From the NCBI GenBank assembly GCA_002314685.1, contig DCHB01000008.1:1-13715 (forward strand): 13,715 nt of DNA, written 5' to 3'. Source of the stretch: Clostridiales bacterium UBA1763. Its GTDB lineage: Bacteria > Bacillota > Clostridia > Oscillospirales > Oscillospiraceae. Below, piece after piece: positions 13,081-13,715 of this stretch. Both the position numbers and the translations under genes were made by a program. Within the stretch, counting starts at the first letter, position 1. Every line of letters starts with the position of its first letter. The notes beneath the pieces were generated by a model that saw only the letters and a program-made list of their open reading frames with translations, was not told the origin of the DNA and did not search any database.

Positions 13081-13109
13081 TTGCGTTTTTCTTTTGCATG
13101 GTATAGAAT
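13081..13109 (+). promoter_or_regulatory. Probable promoter of galE
   Basis: TTGCGT (13081-13086) with TAGAAT (13104-13109) after 17 nt, or an extended -10 reading TGG-TATAGA (13099-13107). The boxes are imperfect. It lies back to back with the queH promoter, the two -35 boxes being 7 nt apart. Confidence 0.5.
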
Positions 13110-13139
13110 ATTTACACTACATTTTCAGAGGTTTTTCCT

Positions 13140-13715
13140 ATGACAGTATTGGTTACGGGCGGAATGGGCTATATCGGCAGTCACACCTGCGTCGAGCTTT
13201 TACAGCAGGGCATGGAGGTTGTCGTTATCGACAATTTAGTCAACAGCAGTGCCGAGGCGGGAAACAGAATTGAGCAGATCACGGGCAAGGCAGTCACCTT
13301 TTACGAGGCAGACGTGCGTGACCGCAAAAAGCTCAACGAAATTTTCGAAAAGCACGGCATTGACTGTGTTATTCATTTTGCGGGACTCAAGGCAGTCGGG
13401 CAGTCGGTCGAAATGCCGCTTGAGTACTACGACAACAACCTCGGCTCAACTATAACGCTTTGTCAGGCGATGCGCGCGCACGGCGTTAAGAATATAATAT
13501 TCTCCTCCTCCGCGACGGTTTATTCGGGCGATAACGATATGCCGCTGTACGAGACCTCAAAAATCGGAAGCTGCACAAATCCTTACGGCTGGACAAAATT
13601 CATGTGCGAGCAGATTTTGCGTGATTATTCCAAAGCAGACCCCGAATGGTCGGTTGCACTGCTCCGCTATTTTAACCCCGTCGGTGCTCATCCGAGTGGG
13701 CTTATCGGCGAGGAC
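13140..13715 (+). CDS. galE: UDP-glucose 4-epimerase, N-terminal part (runs off the window)
   Basis: Interconverts UDP-galactose and UDP-glucose with bound NAD+ in the cytoplasm, feeding the Leloir pathway and surface sugar synthesis. 192 codons are present without a stop, of about 330-340 expected. Visible are the Rossmann motif TGGMGYIGSH (6-15), the acidic ribose-binding Asp31 in VVVIDN, FAGLKAVGQS (80-89), SSSATVY (122-128) with the catalytic Ser, and the YxxxK pair Y149/K153 in NPYGWTK. It is complete at its start: ATG at 13140 with AGAGGT (13127-13132) upstream. It is divergent from queH. The cut end is the window boundary, not a truncation of the gene. Confidence 0.95.
   Translation, partial: MTVLVTGGMGYIGSHTCVELLQQGMEVVVIDNLVNSSAEAGNRIEQITGKAVTFYEADVRDRKKLNEIFEKHGIDCVIHFAGLKAVGQSVEMPLEYYDNNLGSTITLCQAMRAHGVKNIIFSSSATVYSGDNDMPLYETSKIGSCTNPYGWTKFMCEQILRDYSKADPEWSVALLRYFNPVGAHPSGLIGED

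Noticed and set aside
1..13715. CRISPR array, prophage, integron or defence island
   Set aside because: No regularly spaced direct repeats, and no integrase, transposase, capsid or known defence genes. The lysozyme has wall-anchoring domains and no holin or other phage genes nearby.

Overview
The window looks like ordinary chromosome of a Gram-positive, Clostridia-type bacterium, most likely a gut Oscillospiraceae/Ruminococcaceae-like lineage. The reasons are strong GGAGG-type ribosome binding sites, sigma-A-type promoters, a YidC without a lipoprotein signal, a Jag/KhpB partner, a RicT (YaaT) homologue next to holB, S-layer homology domains, and ECF-type vitamin transporters. The lineage is an inference from gene content only. 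No phage, insertion sequence, CRISPR array, tRNA or rRNA was seen.

Layout. (1) 11-1761, minus: nadE then guaA, an operon of two ATP pyrophosphatases, both without a glutaminase domain. (2) 2159-3988, plus: a secreted GH24 lysozyme with InlB-like repeats and three S-layer homology domains, read from its own promoter and divergent from nadE. It ends at a bidirectional terminator shared with region 3. (3) 7566-4041, minus: a four-gene operon, holB - ricT - small membrane-anchored InlB-repeat protein - Na+/Ca2+ exchanger. (4) 7567-7917: a non-coding block packed with five terminator-like stem-loops and one compact three-helix element. (5) 10970-7918, minus: rpmH - rnpA - yidD - yidC - khpB(jag) - acpP. 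This is the classic rpmH membrane-insertion cluster, but with acpP at its end and without dnaA next to rpmH. (6) 11102-11845, minus: thiT under a TPP riboswitch. (7) 11885-13038, minus: queH - queT, queuosine precursor salvage, apparently from a leaderless transcript. (8) 13140 to the window end, plus: the first 192 codons of galE, divergent from queH.

How the genes work together. RnpA matures tRNA, YidD and YidC insert membrane proteins, and KhpB is the RNA-binding protein usually encoded beside YidC. QueT is predicted to import a queuosine precursor and QueH completes the tRNA modification. ThiT imports thiamine and is switched off by TPP. HolB belongs to the replicative clamp loader, and RicT to the Ric complex that works with RNase Y.

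Most of the window is conserved housekeeping. The least explained parts are the stem-loop block at 7631-7906, in which two copies of one stem-loop differ by compensatory base changes, and the three-helix element at 7688-7761 followed directly by a terminator. Protein-level oddities are a YidC without its usual groove arginine, a GH24 lysozyme with Val at the expected Asp/Cys position, and a GMP synthase without a glutaminase domain.
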